Shown here piece after piece: positions 1 through 6,477 of a stretch of 11,180 nucleotides of DNA. The notes under the pieces are model-generated. The model had not been told where the DNA came from. It saw only the letters and a program-made list of their open reading frames with translations, and made no database searches. Each line of letters opens with the position of its first letter. Position 1 is the first letter of the stretch. The stretch lies in NCBI GenBank assembly GCA_022732315.1, contig JAIJUV010000077.1:1-11180 (forward strand), given 5' to 3'. The DNA comes from Prevotella sp. Lineage in GTDB: Bacteria > Bacteroidota > Bacteroidia > Bacteroidales > Bacteroidaceae. A program made the translations under genes and the position numbers.

Positions 1-1040
1 ACGAAAGCTGGAGCAAAAGCATCTACCTTCTCGCATGGCTTTACCCATGGCAGGAGCTGCTCGTAGTGCATGCCTTCGAGGTCGGTACCCTTCATGTGGT
101 CGATAATGCGCCATGGGCACTGCTTCTTCTCCTTGTCGAATGGCAGGAGATCGCCCTCCTTGCACTCCTGGTCAGCCTTCAGATATGAACCTACCAAAGC
201 CTCAGCCATCACGAGTGTCATAGGCTCGCCATTGTAGAGGTTGTAGGTCTCGATGGCTACATAGTCAATCTTAGGACCCACACAGAGAGCCACGTTTGAT
301 GGCAGAGTCCAAGGTGTAGTGGTCCATGCGATGAAGTATGGCTTGCCCCACTTGGTCCACTCTGCCTTAGGATCCTTGATGAGGAACTGGGCTGTGGTGG
401 TAAGGTCCTTGACATCGCGATAGCAGCCAGGCTGGTTCAACTCGTGAGAGCTCAAACCTGTACCTGCGCCTGGAGAGTATGGCTGGATGGTGTAACCCTT
501 GTAGAGCAGACCCTTGTTGTAGAGCTGCTTGAGGAGCCACCAAAGTGTCTCGATATACTTGTTATCGTAAGTGATATAAGGATGGTCGAGATCTACGAAG
601 TAACCCATCTTCTCGGTCAACTCGCGCCACTCGGCGGTGAACTTCATCACGTTCTCGCGGCACTTGTGGTTGTAATCCTCGGTAGAGATATACTTCTCAG
701 AAGCCTTGTTGTCGATATCCTTCTTGGTGATGCCGAGTTCCTTCTCGACACCGAGTTCAACAGGGAGTCCGTGGGTATCCCATCCCGCCTTGCGGTGAAC
801 CTGGAAGCCCTTCATGGTCTTGTATCTGTTGAATGTATCCTTGATACTACGTGCCAACACGTGGTGAATACCCGGGTGGCCATTAGCTGATGGAGGTCCC
901 TCGAAGAAGATAAACTGAGGGCAGCCTTCACGCTCGTCGATAGACTTGTGGAAGATATCGTTTTTCTCCCACGCTGCTAGTACGTCATTGTTTGTCTGAG
1001 TGAGATTCAGACCGTTGTGCTCGGCAAATTTCTTAGCCAT
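1..1040 (-). CDS. ileS: Isoleucyl-tRNA synthetase, type 2 (N-terminal part, runs off the left edge)
   Basis: Charges tRNA-Ile with isoleucine in the cytoplasm. Only the first 346 codons are present; the rest lies beyond position 1. The start is ATG at 1038-1040 (MAKKFAEHNG), just after an AT-rich leader with a Bacteroidetes-type -7 box. Visible landmarks are the nucleotide-binding loop GPPSANGHPGIHH (residues 48-60), GWDTHGLPVE (86-95) and the threonine-rich peptide of the CP1 editing domain (TTTPWTLPSN, about 240-249). The overall pattern is the eukaryote-like type-2 IleRS usual in Bacteroidetes. Oddity: the class-I HIGH signature reads G-I-H-H (residues 57-60), with first and third positions swapped relative to HxGH. 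Published work on IleRS2 links this swapped motif to very high mupirocin resistance. The KMSKS loop, anticodon-binding domain and zinc sites are off the window. Confidence 0.97.
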   Translation of the reverse strand, partial: MAKKFAEHNGLNLTQTNNDVLAAWEKNDIFHKSIDEREGCPQFIFFEGPPSANGHPGIHHVLARSIKDTFNRYKTMKGFQVHRKAGWDTHGLPVELGVEKELGITKKDIDNKASEKYISTEDYNHKCRENVMKFTAEWRELTEKMGYFVDLDHPYITYDNKYIETLWWLLKQLYNKGLLYKGYTIQPYSPGAGTGLSSHELNQPGCYRDVKDLTTTAQFLIKDPKAEWTKWGKPYFIAWTTTPWTLPSNVALCVGPKIDYVAIETYNLYNGEPMTLVMAEALVGSYLKADQECKEGDLLPFDKEKKQCPWRIIDHMKGTDLEGMHYEQLLPWVKPCEKVDAFAPAF

Positions 1041-1080
1041 ATTATCTATTTTAATTTTATATTGTTTTTACTTTTGGGCG

Positions 1081-1112
1081 CAAAGTTACAAAAAAAATAT
1101 GTTTTTCCCGAA
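1081..1112 (-). promoter_or_regulatory. Putative ileS promoter (Bacteroidetes sigma type)
   Basis: On the minus strand the -7 box TAACTTTG (1088-1081) matches TAnnTTTG exactly. Twenty bases further upstream lies TTCG (1112-1109), one base off the TTTG of the -33 element. Transcription would start near 1074 and give a leader of roughly 35 bases. The site lies after the nadE terminator, so ileS appears to be an independent transcription unit. Motif match only. Confidence 0.6.
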
Positions 1113-1140
1113 TAAAGGGGTGATAAATTAATAATTTTTC

Positions 1141-1192
1141 TATTAAAAATCCCGATTTGAGCACCAAAATAGTATCGGATGCTCAAATCGGG
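1141..1192 (-). terminator. Rho-independent terminator after nadE
   Basis: There is a perfect 13-bp inverted repeat: arms 1151-1163 (CCCGATTTGAGCA) and 1180-1192, with a 16-base loop. Read on the minus strand, the stem begins 31 bases after the nadE stop and is followed directly by ATTTTTAATA. This is the order expected for an intrinsic terminator of the smr-nadE transcript. On the plus strand the stem is not followed by a T run, so it looks one-directional. Confidence 0.85.
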
Positions 1193-1223
1193 AATCAATA
1201 TTCTATTAAGGCTGGCTTGAAAA

Positions 1224-3218
1224 CTACAGGTTTTCCGCCTCCTGCAGCCAGATGGTGGATGCGGCATCGCTAGGCATGCGCCAGTCGCCACGAGGACTGA
1301 GGCTCACGCTTCCCACCTTCGGACCATCAGGCAGACAGCTGCGCTTGAACTGCTGGTTGAAGAAACGGCGAACAAATGTCTTGAGCCATTTCTTGATGGT
1401 CTCCTCATCATAGGAATCAGGATCGTTGTCGCTGATCTTCACACGCTCCAACTGGGTATCGATAAACGCTTTCTTTGCTAGCATGTAGATCTTGGCTGGA
1501 CGGAAACCGAAGCGCAGGAAATAATAGAGGAAGAAATCGTGCAACTCGTATGGTCCCACCAGGTCTTCCGTCTTCTGCTTGATATTACCATTTTCATCGG
1601 CAGGAATCAACTCCGGACTGATAGGCGTATCGATGATGTCGCGCAGGGTGATACGGCTCTGCTCATCTACCCCACTCTCGGCAACATGGTTCACGAGATG
1701 GCGGATCAGGGTCTTAGGGATGCTGGCATTCACGCCATACATGCTCATGTGGTCGCCATTATAGGTGGCCCATCCCAGAGCCAGCTCAGAGAGGTCACCT
1801 GTACCTATCACCATACCGCCCATCTTGTTGGCAAGGTCCATCAGAATCTGGGTACGCTCGCGTGCCTGAGAATTCTCGTAGGTTACATCATGCACGCTGG
1901 CATCATGACCGATATCCTCGAAATGCTGGGTCACCGCCTTGGCGATGCTGATTTCCCTGATGGTAATGCCCAGACTCTTCATCAGCGAGATGGCATTATT
2001 ATATGTTCTATCGGTGGTTCCGAAACCTGGCATGGTAACACCCACAATGCCACGGCGGTCCATCTTCAGCTTATCAAAAGCCTTCACGCAGACGAGCAGG
2101 GCAAGGGTGGAATCCAATCCGCCGCTGATACCCACTACTACCGTCTTGGCATGGGTGTGGACGATGCGCTTGGCAAGACCCATCAACTGGATATTGAAAA
2201 TCTCCTCGCAGGAGGCATTCATATCGCTGCTTGTAGGAATGAAAGGATGCGGATTCACCTCGCGCTCCAATACGAATTCACGCTCGTTCTCAGTAGGCTC
2301 AGCATCGATGTTTCGGATATTGAACTGTCCGCCCAGAACCGAATATTTGATGTTGCGCTGGGCATTGACGTAGGTGGAATTGGTGCGACGCTCCGAACGG
2401 AGTTTCTCTACATCTACCTGCGCAATAACCATCTGAGGGTCAAGAGAAAAGCGTTCACTCTGTGAAAGTAAAGCTCCATTCTCGTAAACCAAAGCATTTC
2501 CGCCATAAACCACATCCTGCGTGCTCTCGCCGAAACCGCAGGAGCTGTAGATGTAACCCGTCATGGTGCGGGCACTCTGCTGACTCAGAAGGCTCTTCAG
2601 ATAGTTGTGCTTTCCGATGAGTTCATCGCTGGCAGAGAGGTTGAAGATAAGATCGGCACCAGCCAGCGCCAACTTGTTGCTAGGAGGAGCCGGAGCCCAT
2701 ACATCCTCGCATATCTCCACGCCAAACTGCACGCCGTCGAAGGTGTGGAATATCTGCACATCCGGTGTCAGTTTCACCCTATGTCCGGCATAGCGAACCT
2801 CGCAATCGCGCAAGTCCTGCGCAGAGGCGAACCAGCGCTTCTCGTAGAACTCGCTGTAGTTAGGCAGATAAGTCTTTGGCACGATGCCCAAGATCTGTCC
2901 GTGCTGAATCACGATACCGCAATTCAGCAGCAGGTCGCCTACCACTACCGGAGCACCGACAATAGAGATGATGTCGAGCTTTCGGGTGAAATCGAGCAGC
3001 ATCATCACTGCCTGCTCGGATGATTCCAGGAGCATCTGCTGTCGGAAGAGGTCCTGACAGGAATATCCCGTGATGGATAATTCCGGGAAAGTGATGATCT
3101 CTACGCCCTTGCCTTCCGCCTGGGCTATCTGGTTTTCTATCTGTTGGGTGTTGAAGATGACATCGCCCACCTTGACGGCAGGGATGGCACTTGCCACCTT
3201 AATAAATCCGTACTTCAT
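1224..3218 (-). CDS. nadE: Glutamine-dependent NAD+ synthetase
   Basis: Catalyses the last step of NAD+ synthesis, amidating nicotinic acid adenine dinucleotide with ammonia from glutamine, using ATP. It has 664 residues in two domains, the usual length for the two-domain form. The N-terminal nitrilase-type glutaminase (about 1-290) has the triad E46 (FPELS), K115 (VPKTYLP) and C170 (GVEICED). The C-terminal synthetase (about 335-664) has the PP-loop SGGLDS at 365-370 and the GTGDLSELALGW segment at 472-483. I chose the ATG at 3216-3218 (MKYGFIKVAS). The frame is open further upstream to 3317, but that would overlap the preceding gene and translate a heptad repeat into a non-homologous tail. 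It lies 46 bases after the Smr gene on the same strand and has no visible promoter of its own, so it is probably co-transcribed. A terminator follows. Confidence 0.96.
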   Translation of the reverse strand: MKYGFIKVASAIPAVKVGDVIFNTQQIENQIAQAEGKGVEIITFPELSITGYSCQDLFRQQMLLESSEQAVMMLLDFTRKLDIISIVGAPVVVGDLLLNCGIVIQHGQILGIVPKTYLPNYSEFYEKRWFASAQDLRDCEVRYAGHRVKLTPDVQIFHTFDGVQFGVEICEDVWAPAPPSNKLALAGADLIFNLSASDELIGKHNYLKSLLSQQSARTMTGYIYSSCGFGESTQDVVYGGNALVYENGALLSQSERFSLDPQMVIAQVDVEKLRSERRTNSTYVNAQRNIKYSVLGGQFNIRNIDAEPTENEREFVLEREVNPHPFIPTSSDMNASCEEIFNIQLMGLAKRIVHTHAKTVVVGISGGLDSTLALLVCVKAFDKLKMDRRGIVGVTMPGFGTTDRTYNNAISLMKSLGITIREISIAKAVTQHFEDIGHDASVHDVTYENSQARERTQILMDLANKMGGMVIGTGDLSELALGWATYNGDHMSMYGVNASIPKTLIRHLVNHVAESGVDEQSRITLRDIIDTPISPELIPADENGNIKQKTEDLVGPYELHDFFLYYFLRFGFRPAKIYMLAKKAFIDTQLERVKISDNDPDSYDEETIKKWLKTFVRRFFNQQFKRSCLPDGPKVGSVSLSPRGDWRMPSDAASTIWLQEAENL

Positions 3219-3219
3219 G

Positions 3220-3254
3220 TTACTTTGAACTTTGAGATTTGAACTTTGAACTTT
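3220..3254. repeat. Five tandem heptads abutting the nadE start codon
   Basis: Read on the minus strand, this is AAAGTTC, AAAGTTC, AAATCTC, AAAGTTC, AAAGTAA: three exact heptads and two degenerate ones with no gap. One base separates it from the nadE ATG, so it fills the whole ribosome-loading zone, where no Shine-Dalgarno sequence is visible. The rest of the 46-base gap to the Smr gene is ordinary AT-rich sequence. Confidence 0.85.
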
Positions 3255-3264
3255 ATGATTACTT

Positions 3265-4407
3265 TTATCGGATAGTAACCTGTGTGGCACCATATCCATA
3301 CTCCTGGAAGGAAGCATCCTGATAGGTGCAGCTCTTATAGCGATAGTTCAGCTCGTGGATGAGTGCCTGGCGCAATACGCCCTCTCCCTTACCATGGATG
3401 AAGATAATCTTCTGTCCCTTGTTTTTCTTGTTCTCAGCCATCGTCTTCTTGAAGATATCCATCTGATAATGAAGAATATCGGCAGAGTTCATTCCAGCAG
3501 TTGTTTCAAGCACTTCATCTGCATGAAGATCGATGATGAGGGTACCGTCATCCTTCTTACTCTTCTTCTTGCTGGTGTTGGCTATCACCTTCTCGTCCTT
3601 GTACATCTGCTCTTTCAATCGCTTGGAATCAATGACCAGCGGACGGGCTACCTCGTCGTTCTCTACAATGGTGAAGAGATAGGCTGGCGTCTCGAAGAAG
3701 TCATTCTCCTCGAAGAGATGAAGCTTGTAGAACTTCACCGGGTCGAGGCGGAACTGAACGTCCGTGGCTGGCTTCAGAAGGAAAGGCTTGTCCTTCTTAT
3801 AGGCAATCAGCTGGATGGCGATGTGCTCCATCTCGTTCAGGGCTTCACGACCGAATTCCTCGATAAAGAGTTTGGTGTTCGGCTCGATTTCGCCTTCAGC
3901 CTTCAGGGTCCATGCATTGCCCTCGGCTACGAGATAGGTGTAGCGCAGATAGTAGTTGCTGTCGTTCACCATATACGATTCGAAGCGGGTATTGGTCACG
4001 TCCTTGATGTCGATAGGCACGAAGGCGAGGTAAGCGCTGAGCTTGTTGCCGCCCGTACGCTCCTGAATCTGCTTCACGAAGGTAATCTCGCGGTCGGCAG
4101 CATCATATTCCTCTACGTTCATATCCACGTCGTTCTCGTGCTCGTTCAGGATAGCCTTGATGCTTCGGCTGTCCTGATGCAGTTCGGTGTTGGCATGCTC
4201 CTCCGCTCTCTGCTTGGCATCCATCTTGGCAGAAATCATCTTGCCCATGGCATAGTCGTCCTGTTCCACCACTACCACCTCGTTGATAGGCATCGGAATC
4301 TCGAATCCGTCTTCATCCTCCACCAACACGATATTTTTGCCCTGGAAGCCGGCCACCTTTCCGCCGCCCACTTCACTCAGGAATCTTACTTTATCACCTT
4401 TCTTCAT
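3265..4407 (-). CDS. DUF2027 and Smr-domain protein
   Basis: A 380-residue protein of the Bacteroidetes DUF2027/Smr family. The start MKKGDKVRFL opens an N-terminal small beta domain (about 1-50). A lysine- and glutamate-rich stretch (about 55-120) leads into the DUF2027 beta-rich core (about 120-255). After a basic linker (KKKSKKDD, 280-287) comes the C-terminal Smr domain (about 288-380), with its two signatures IDLHADE (292-298) and HGKGEGVLR (338-346). Smr domains elsewhere are nicking nucleases or RNA endonucleases, first known at the C-terminus of MutS2. No MutS ATPase is present here, so calling this protein MutS2 would be wrong. Substrate and cellular role are unknown. It is the first gene of a probable unit with nadE. 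Its upstream region carries the 22-bp repeat array and a -7 box. Confidence 0.9.
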   Translation of the reverse strand: MKKGDKVRFLSEVGGGKVAGFQGKNIVLVEDEDGFEIPMPINEVVVVEQDDYAMGKMISAKMDAKQRAEEHANTELHQDSRSIKAILNEHENDVDMNVEEYDAADREITFVKQIQERTGGNKLSAYLAFVPIDIKDVTNTRFESYMVNDSNYYLRYTYLVAEGNAWTLKAEGEIEPNTKLFIEEFGREALNEMEHIAIQLIAYKKDKPFLLKPATDVQFRLDPVKFYKLHLFEENDFFETPAYLFTIVENDEVARPLVIDSKRLKEQMYKDEKVIANTSKKKSKKDDGTLIIDLHADEVLETTAGMNSADILHYQMDIFKKTMAENKKNKGQKIIFIHGKGEGVLRQALIHELNYRYKSCTYQDASFQEYGYGATQVTIR

Positions 4408-4443
4408 AGCTATTTTATTTTTTATTTTTATCTAATCATTTAT

Positions 4444-4531
4444 TTAGCCTTAAGGATAAATATTTTTAGTCTTAAGGCTAAATATTATTAGCCTTAACTC
4501 AAAATATATTTCCCCTTAAGCGGAATCACTC
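4444..4531. repeat. Four-unit 22-bp array of near-palindromic sites
   Basis: Units start at 4444, 4466, 4488 and 4510, exactly 22 bp apart. Each begins TTAGCCTTAAG or close to it (unit 2 TTAGTCTTAAG, unit 3 TTAGCCTTAAC, unit 4 TTCCCCTTAAG). Units 1 and 2 agree at 19 of 22 positions; unit 3 agrees with unit 1 at 17. The first 16 bases approach the perfect palindrome TTAGCCTTAAGGCTAA: units 1 and 2 miss by one base each, unit 4 is a different near-palindrome around the same CTTAAG centre, and unit 3 keeps only the left half. Between units 1 and 2 this also makes a 14-bp perfect inverted repeat (4441-4454 with 4471-4484). A spacing of about two helical turns suits regulator operators. Confidence 0.8.
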
Positions 4532-4555
4532 TTTCTGAAACGAGGATACATTTTG

Positions 4556-4563
4556 CAAAGATA
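4556..4563 (-). promoter_or_regulatory. Putative -7 box for the Smr-nadE unit
   Basis: TATCTTTG on the minus strand matches TAnnTTTG. No TTTG is found 19-21 bases upstream, so the -33 element is weak or absent. If used, transcription would begin near 4549, giving a leader of about 140 bases that includes the entire 22-bp array. Confidence 0.45.
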
Positions 4564-4657
4564 CAAAAGATATTGCAAAATAGGGATGATTTTAATATTT
4601 TTAATGCTGCCAGGAAAATATTCTATAGGAAATGAGCAGGAATTGGGATATTTTTTA

Positions 4658-4665
4658 TATCTTTG
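4658..4665 (+). promoter_or_regulatory. Putative -7 box for ispE
   Basis: TATCTTTG on the plus strand matches TAnnTTTG, and the next bases (CA) are typical of such sites. No clear -33 TTTG is present at 19-21 bp. The predicted start near 4672 gives a leader of about 45 bases before the ispE ATG. Confidence 0.5.
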
Positions 4666-4716
4666 CATCAATATTATAATGATATTAGTATTATCGACTC
4701 TTAAACAATATTGATT

Positions 4717-5577
4717 ATGATTACATTTCCATGCGCCAAAATAAATCTTGGCTTAAACATAGTAAGCAAGCGGGCTGACGGCTACCACAACCTGGAGACC
4801 GTGTTCTACCCTATCCCGCTTACCGACGCCCTGGAAATCAAGCTGATGGGCGATGAATTTCCAAGCGAGGTGCCTTGTGACTTGAAGATTACGGGCAACG
4901 CTGTAGATTGCGATGAGCAGAAGAACCTGGTGGTGAAGGCATACAATATGATTGCTGCCGACTTCAAGATTCCTCGCATCCATGCTCATCTGGTGAAGCG
5001 CATCCCTTCGCAGGCCGGAATGGGTGGCGGATCGGCTGATGCTGCCTACATGATCCGTCTGCTCGACGAGCGCTTCCGCCTCAACATCGGAATACCGGAG
5101 ATGGAGAGATATGCTGCCAAACTCGGTGCCGACTGCGCCTACTTTATCAGTGCCGACCCTGAGGATGGAGATACAGCCTGCTATGCTGAGGGTATAGGAA
5201 GCGAGCTGATGCCGGTGAGCGGTCCTGGCGACAACATGAAGGGCTACTACATCGTGGTGGTAAAGCGCGACGACATCGCCGTAAGCACCAAGGATGCCTA
5301 TGCTGCCATCACCCCGAAGCAGCCTGCCAAGTGCTGCCGCGACATTGTGCGCCAGCCTATCGAGACGTGGAAGGATGAGCTCATCAACGATTTCGAGGCT
5401 CCTATCTTTGCGATGCATCCCGAACTTGCCGAAATCAAGCAGAAGCTCTACAATCTGGGTGCCGTATATGCAGCCATGAGCGGAAGCGGAAGTGCCATCT
5501 TCGGCATCTTCAAGCATAAGCCAGCGAATATCGAAGAGCAGTTCGACGGAATGTTCTGCAAGGTATTAAAACTTTAG
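4717..5577 (+). CDS. ispE: 4-diphosphocytidyl-2-C-methyl-D-erythritol kinase
   Basis: A GHMP-family kinase of the MEP (non-mevalonate) isoprenoid pathway. It phosphorylates CDP-methylerythritol with ATP to the 2-phosphate. It has 286 residues, the normal length. Landmarks are AKIN with K8, GYHNLETVF (22-30), the ATP-binding glycine loop PSQAGMGGGSADAA (97-110), the likely catalytic aspartate D139 in LGADCAYF, and the third GHMP motif SGSGSAIFG (255-263). I chose the ATG at 4717 (MITFPCAKIN); the frame also opens with a TTG two codons earlier, which adds nothing conserved. The AlkD-like gene follows after 9 bases, so the two are probably co-transcribed from the -7 box at 4658-4665. Confidence 0.96.
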   Translation: MITFPCAKINLGLNIVSKRADGYHNLETVFYPIPLTDALEIKLMGDEFPSEVPCDLKITGNAVDCDEQKNLVVKAYNMIAADFKIPRIHAHLVKRIPSQAGMGGGSADAAYMIRLLDERFRLNIGIPEMERYAAKLGADCAYFISADPEDGDTACYAEGIGSELMPVSGPGDNMKGYYIVVVKRDDIAVSTKDAYAAITPKQPAKCCRDIVRQPIETWKDELINDFEAPIFAMHPELAEIKQKLYNLGAVYAAMSGSGSAIFGIFKHKPANIEEQFDGMFCKVLKL

Positions 5578-5586
5578 ATTTAAATA

Positions 5587-6204
5587 ATGATGAACGAAGA
5601 AACACATCAGAAACTGATGACCATCAAGCGAAGCTTTCGCTTGTTGATGAACGGTCCGGGTTCGCAATCCATGCGCGACAAGGGCTTGGGATATAAGCTG
5701 AATTGGGGTGTGCCCTTCTATGAATTGAAGAAGATGGCGCAGGAATACGGCAAGGATTACGACCTCGCCATTGAACTTTGGAAGGAAGACATCCGAGAGT
5801 GCAAGATTCTTGCCACCCTCATCATGCCTGCCGACAGGATGCTTGCCGAGATAACGGATATCTGGATGGAGCAGGTGCAGAGCCAGGAGATGGCAGAGAT
5901 GCTTGCCTTCAACCTGTTGCAGCATGTGGAGTATGCGCCTGTCATTGCCTATCAATGGATAGCCAGCGACAAACCGCTTTACGAAATAGCTGGTTTCCAG
6001 CTTCTTGCCCGTCTTTTTGCGAATGGCAAAGAACCTAACGACCGTGGTATCAATGAGTTCCTGGATCAGGCTGCCGTTGCCTTCCAGGGTGACAACATGG
6101 GTGTGAAGCATGCAGCCGCCAATGCAGTGATGCGTTTCTGCGATTTCGGAGAAGATTTCGAGAATATCGCCAGAGGGGCACTCAAGGGTATCTTCGAGAT
6201 ATAA
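5587..6204 (+). CDS. AlkD-like DNA alkylation repair protein (HEAT-like repeats)
   Basis: A 205-residue all-helical protein resembling the DNA_alkylation family (AlkC/AlkD type), whose studied members are HEAT-like-repeat glycosylases that remove alkylated purines. Visible helical segments include SFRLLMNGPGSQSMRDKGLGY (about 16-36), WKEDIRECKILATLI (65-79), WMEQVQSQEMAEMLAFNLLQ (93-112), YQWIASDKPLYEIAGFQLLARLF (122-144) and NMGVKHAAANAVMRF (170-184). These aromatic- and arginine-containing helix pairs are typical of the family. I could not place the catalytic aspartate and tryptophans of Bacillus AlkD with certainty, so glycosylase activity is inferred from family likeness. Two adjacent ATGs (5587 and 5590) are equally possible starts. 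It is likely the second gene of the ispE unit; pairing an isoprenoid enzyme with DNA repair suggests shared transcription rather than shared function. Confidence 0.85.
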   Translation: MMNEETHQKLMTIKRSFRLLMNGPGSQSMRDKGLGYKLNWGVPFYELKKMAQEYGKDYDLAIELWKEDIRECKILATLIMPADRMLAEITDIWMEQVQSQEMAEMLAFNLLQHVEYAPVIAYQWIASDKPLYEIAGFQLLARLFANGKEPNDRGINEFLDQAAVAFQGDNMGVKHAAANAVMRFCDFGEDFENIARGALKGIFEI

Positions 6205-6212
6205 TTTTATCT

Positions 6213-6296
6213 GCGGAGTTTTTATTCATCGGATCTCACGCGGAGTTATCGGAGACATTCTTGCTTTTCGGATTACGCACGGATTAAACGGAAAGC
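6213..6296. repeat. Degenerate short repeats in the convergent gap, left part
   Basis: GCGGAGTT occurs at 6213-6220 and 6240-6247, each followed within a few bases by ATCGGA. CGGATTA occurs at 6269-6275 and 6280-6286, followed by AAACGGA. They resemble decayed copies of the same short-word pattern (CGC/CGG plus AGAT/GATT) seen more clearly at 6336-6476. No coding potential is evident. Confidence 0.55.
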
Positions 6297-6335
6297 GACC
6301 TGTTCGGTCGAGTAACCGGAACTGCATGATGTATA

Positions 6336-6476
6336 GTCACGCAGATTTCGCAGATGACGCAGATTTTAGGTCAAAAATCTGTGTATATCTGTGGAATCTG
6401 TGGGACACAAGTGGAAGCTGTGGGACATAAAAAGAGTCAATCAAAAAATCTGCGTTATCTGCGAAATCTGCGTGAC
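6336..6476. repeat. Long inverted repeat with an internal third copy
   Basis: The left arm 6336-6367 and right arm 6445-6476 are complementary at 31 of 32 positions; the single exception (6356/6456) is a G-U wobble in a plus-strand RNA. Each arm is built from three CGCAGAT or ATCTGCG words. Inside the 77-base loop, 6374-6406 is a diverged copy of the right arm, with ATCTGTG in place of ATCTGCG. It can also pair with the left arm through G-U pairs, over a 6-base loop. The right arm ends one base from the Nudix stop codon. The element sits between convergent genes and may help end transcription, but no T run follows either side. Confidence 0.85.
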
Positions 6477-6477
6477 C

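Larger units (their letters stand above)
4408..4716. other. Divergent intergenic region between the Smr gene and ispE
   Basis: This is 309 bases of AT-rich DNA with no plausible gene. It holds, from left to right: a T-rich run beside the Smr start (4411-4430), a four-unit 22-bp array (4444-4531), a minus-strand -7 box (4556-4563), about 90 bases with nothing recognised, and a plus-strand -7 box (4658-4665). The ispE leader then contains a weak imperfect hairpin around 4674-4695 that I do not regard as functional. Confidence 0.8.

Noticed and set aside
1046..1291. 81-residue minus-strand frame overlapping the nadE 3' end and the ileS leader
   Set aside because: It runs through the nadE stop region, the terminator hairpin and the ileS promoter, and its product has no recognisable domain.
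3219..3317. N-terminal extension of nadE by 33 residues
   Set aside because: It overlaps the Smr gene end and translates the heptad repeat (KVQSSNLKVQS); family homology starts at MKYGFIKVAS.
4441..4484. 14-bp perfect inverted repeat as a terminator
   Set aside because: It lies upstream of the Smr gene, not after any gene, and is better explained as a by-product of two neighbouring palindromic 22-bp units.
4444..4531. CRISPR array
   Set aside because: The 22-bp periodic units are contiguous, with no unique spacers of CRISPR length, and no cas genes are nearby.
4753..5517. Long minus-strand frame inside ispE, and similar long frames opposite nadE, the Smr gene, dipeptidyl peptidase III and recQ
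   Set aside because: The opposite strand carries complete, motif-bearing enzymes. These antisense frames are Leu/His/Val-rich shadows with no domains or start signals.
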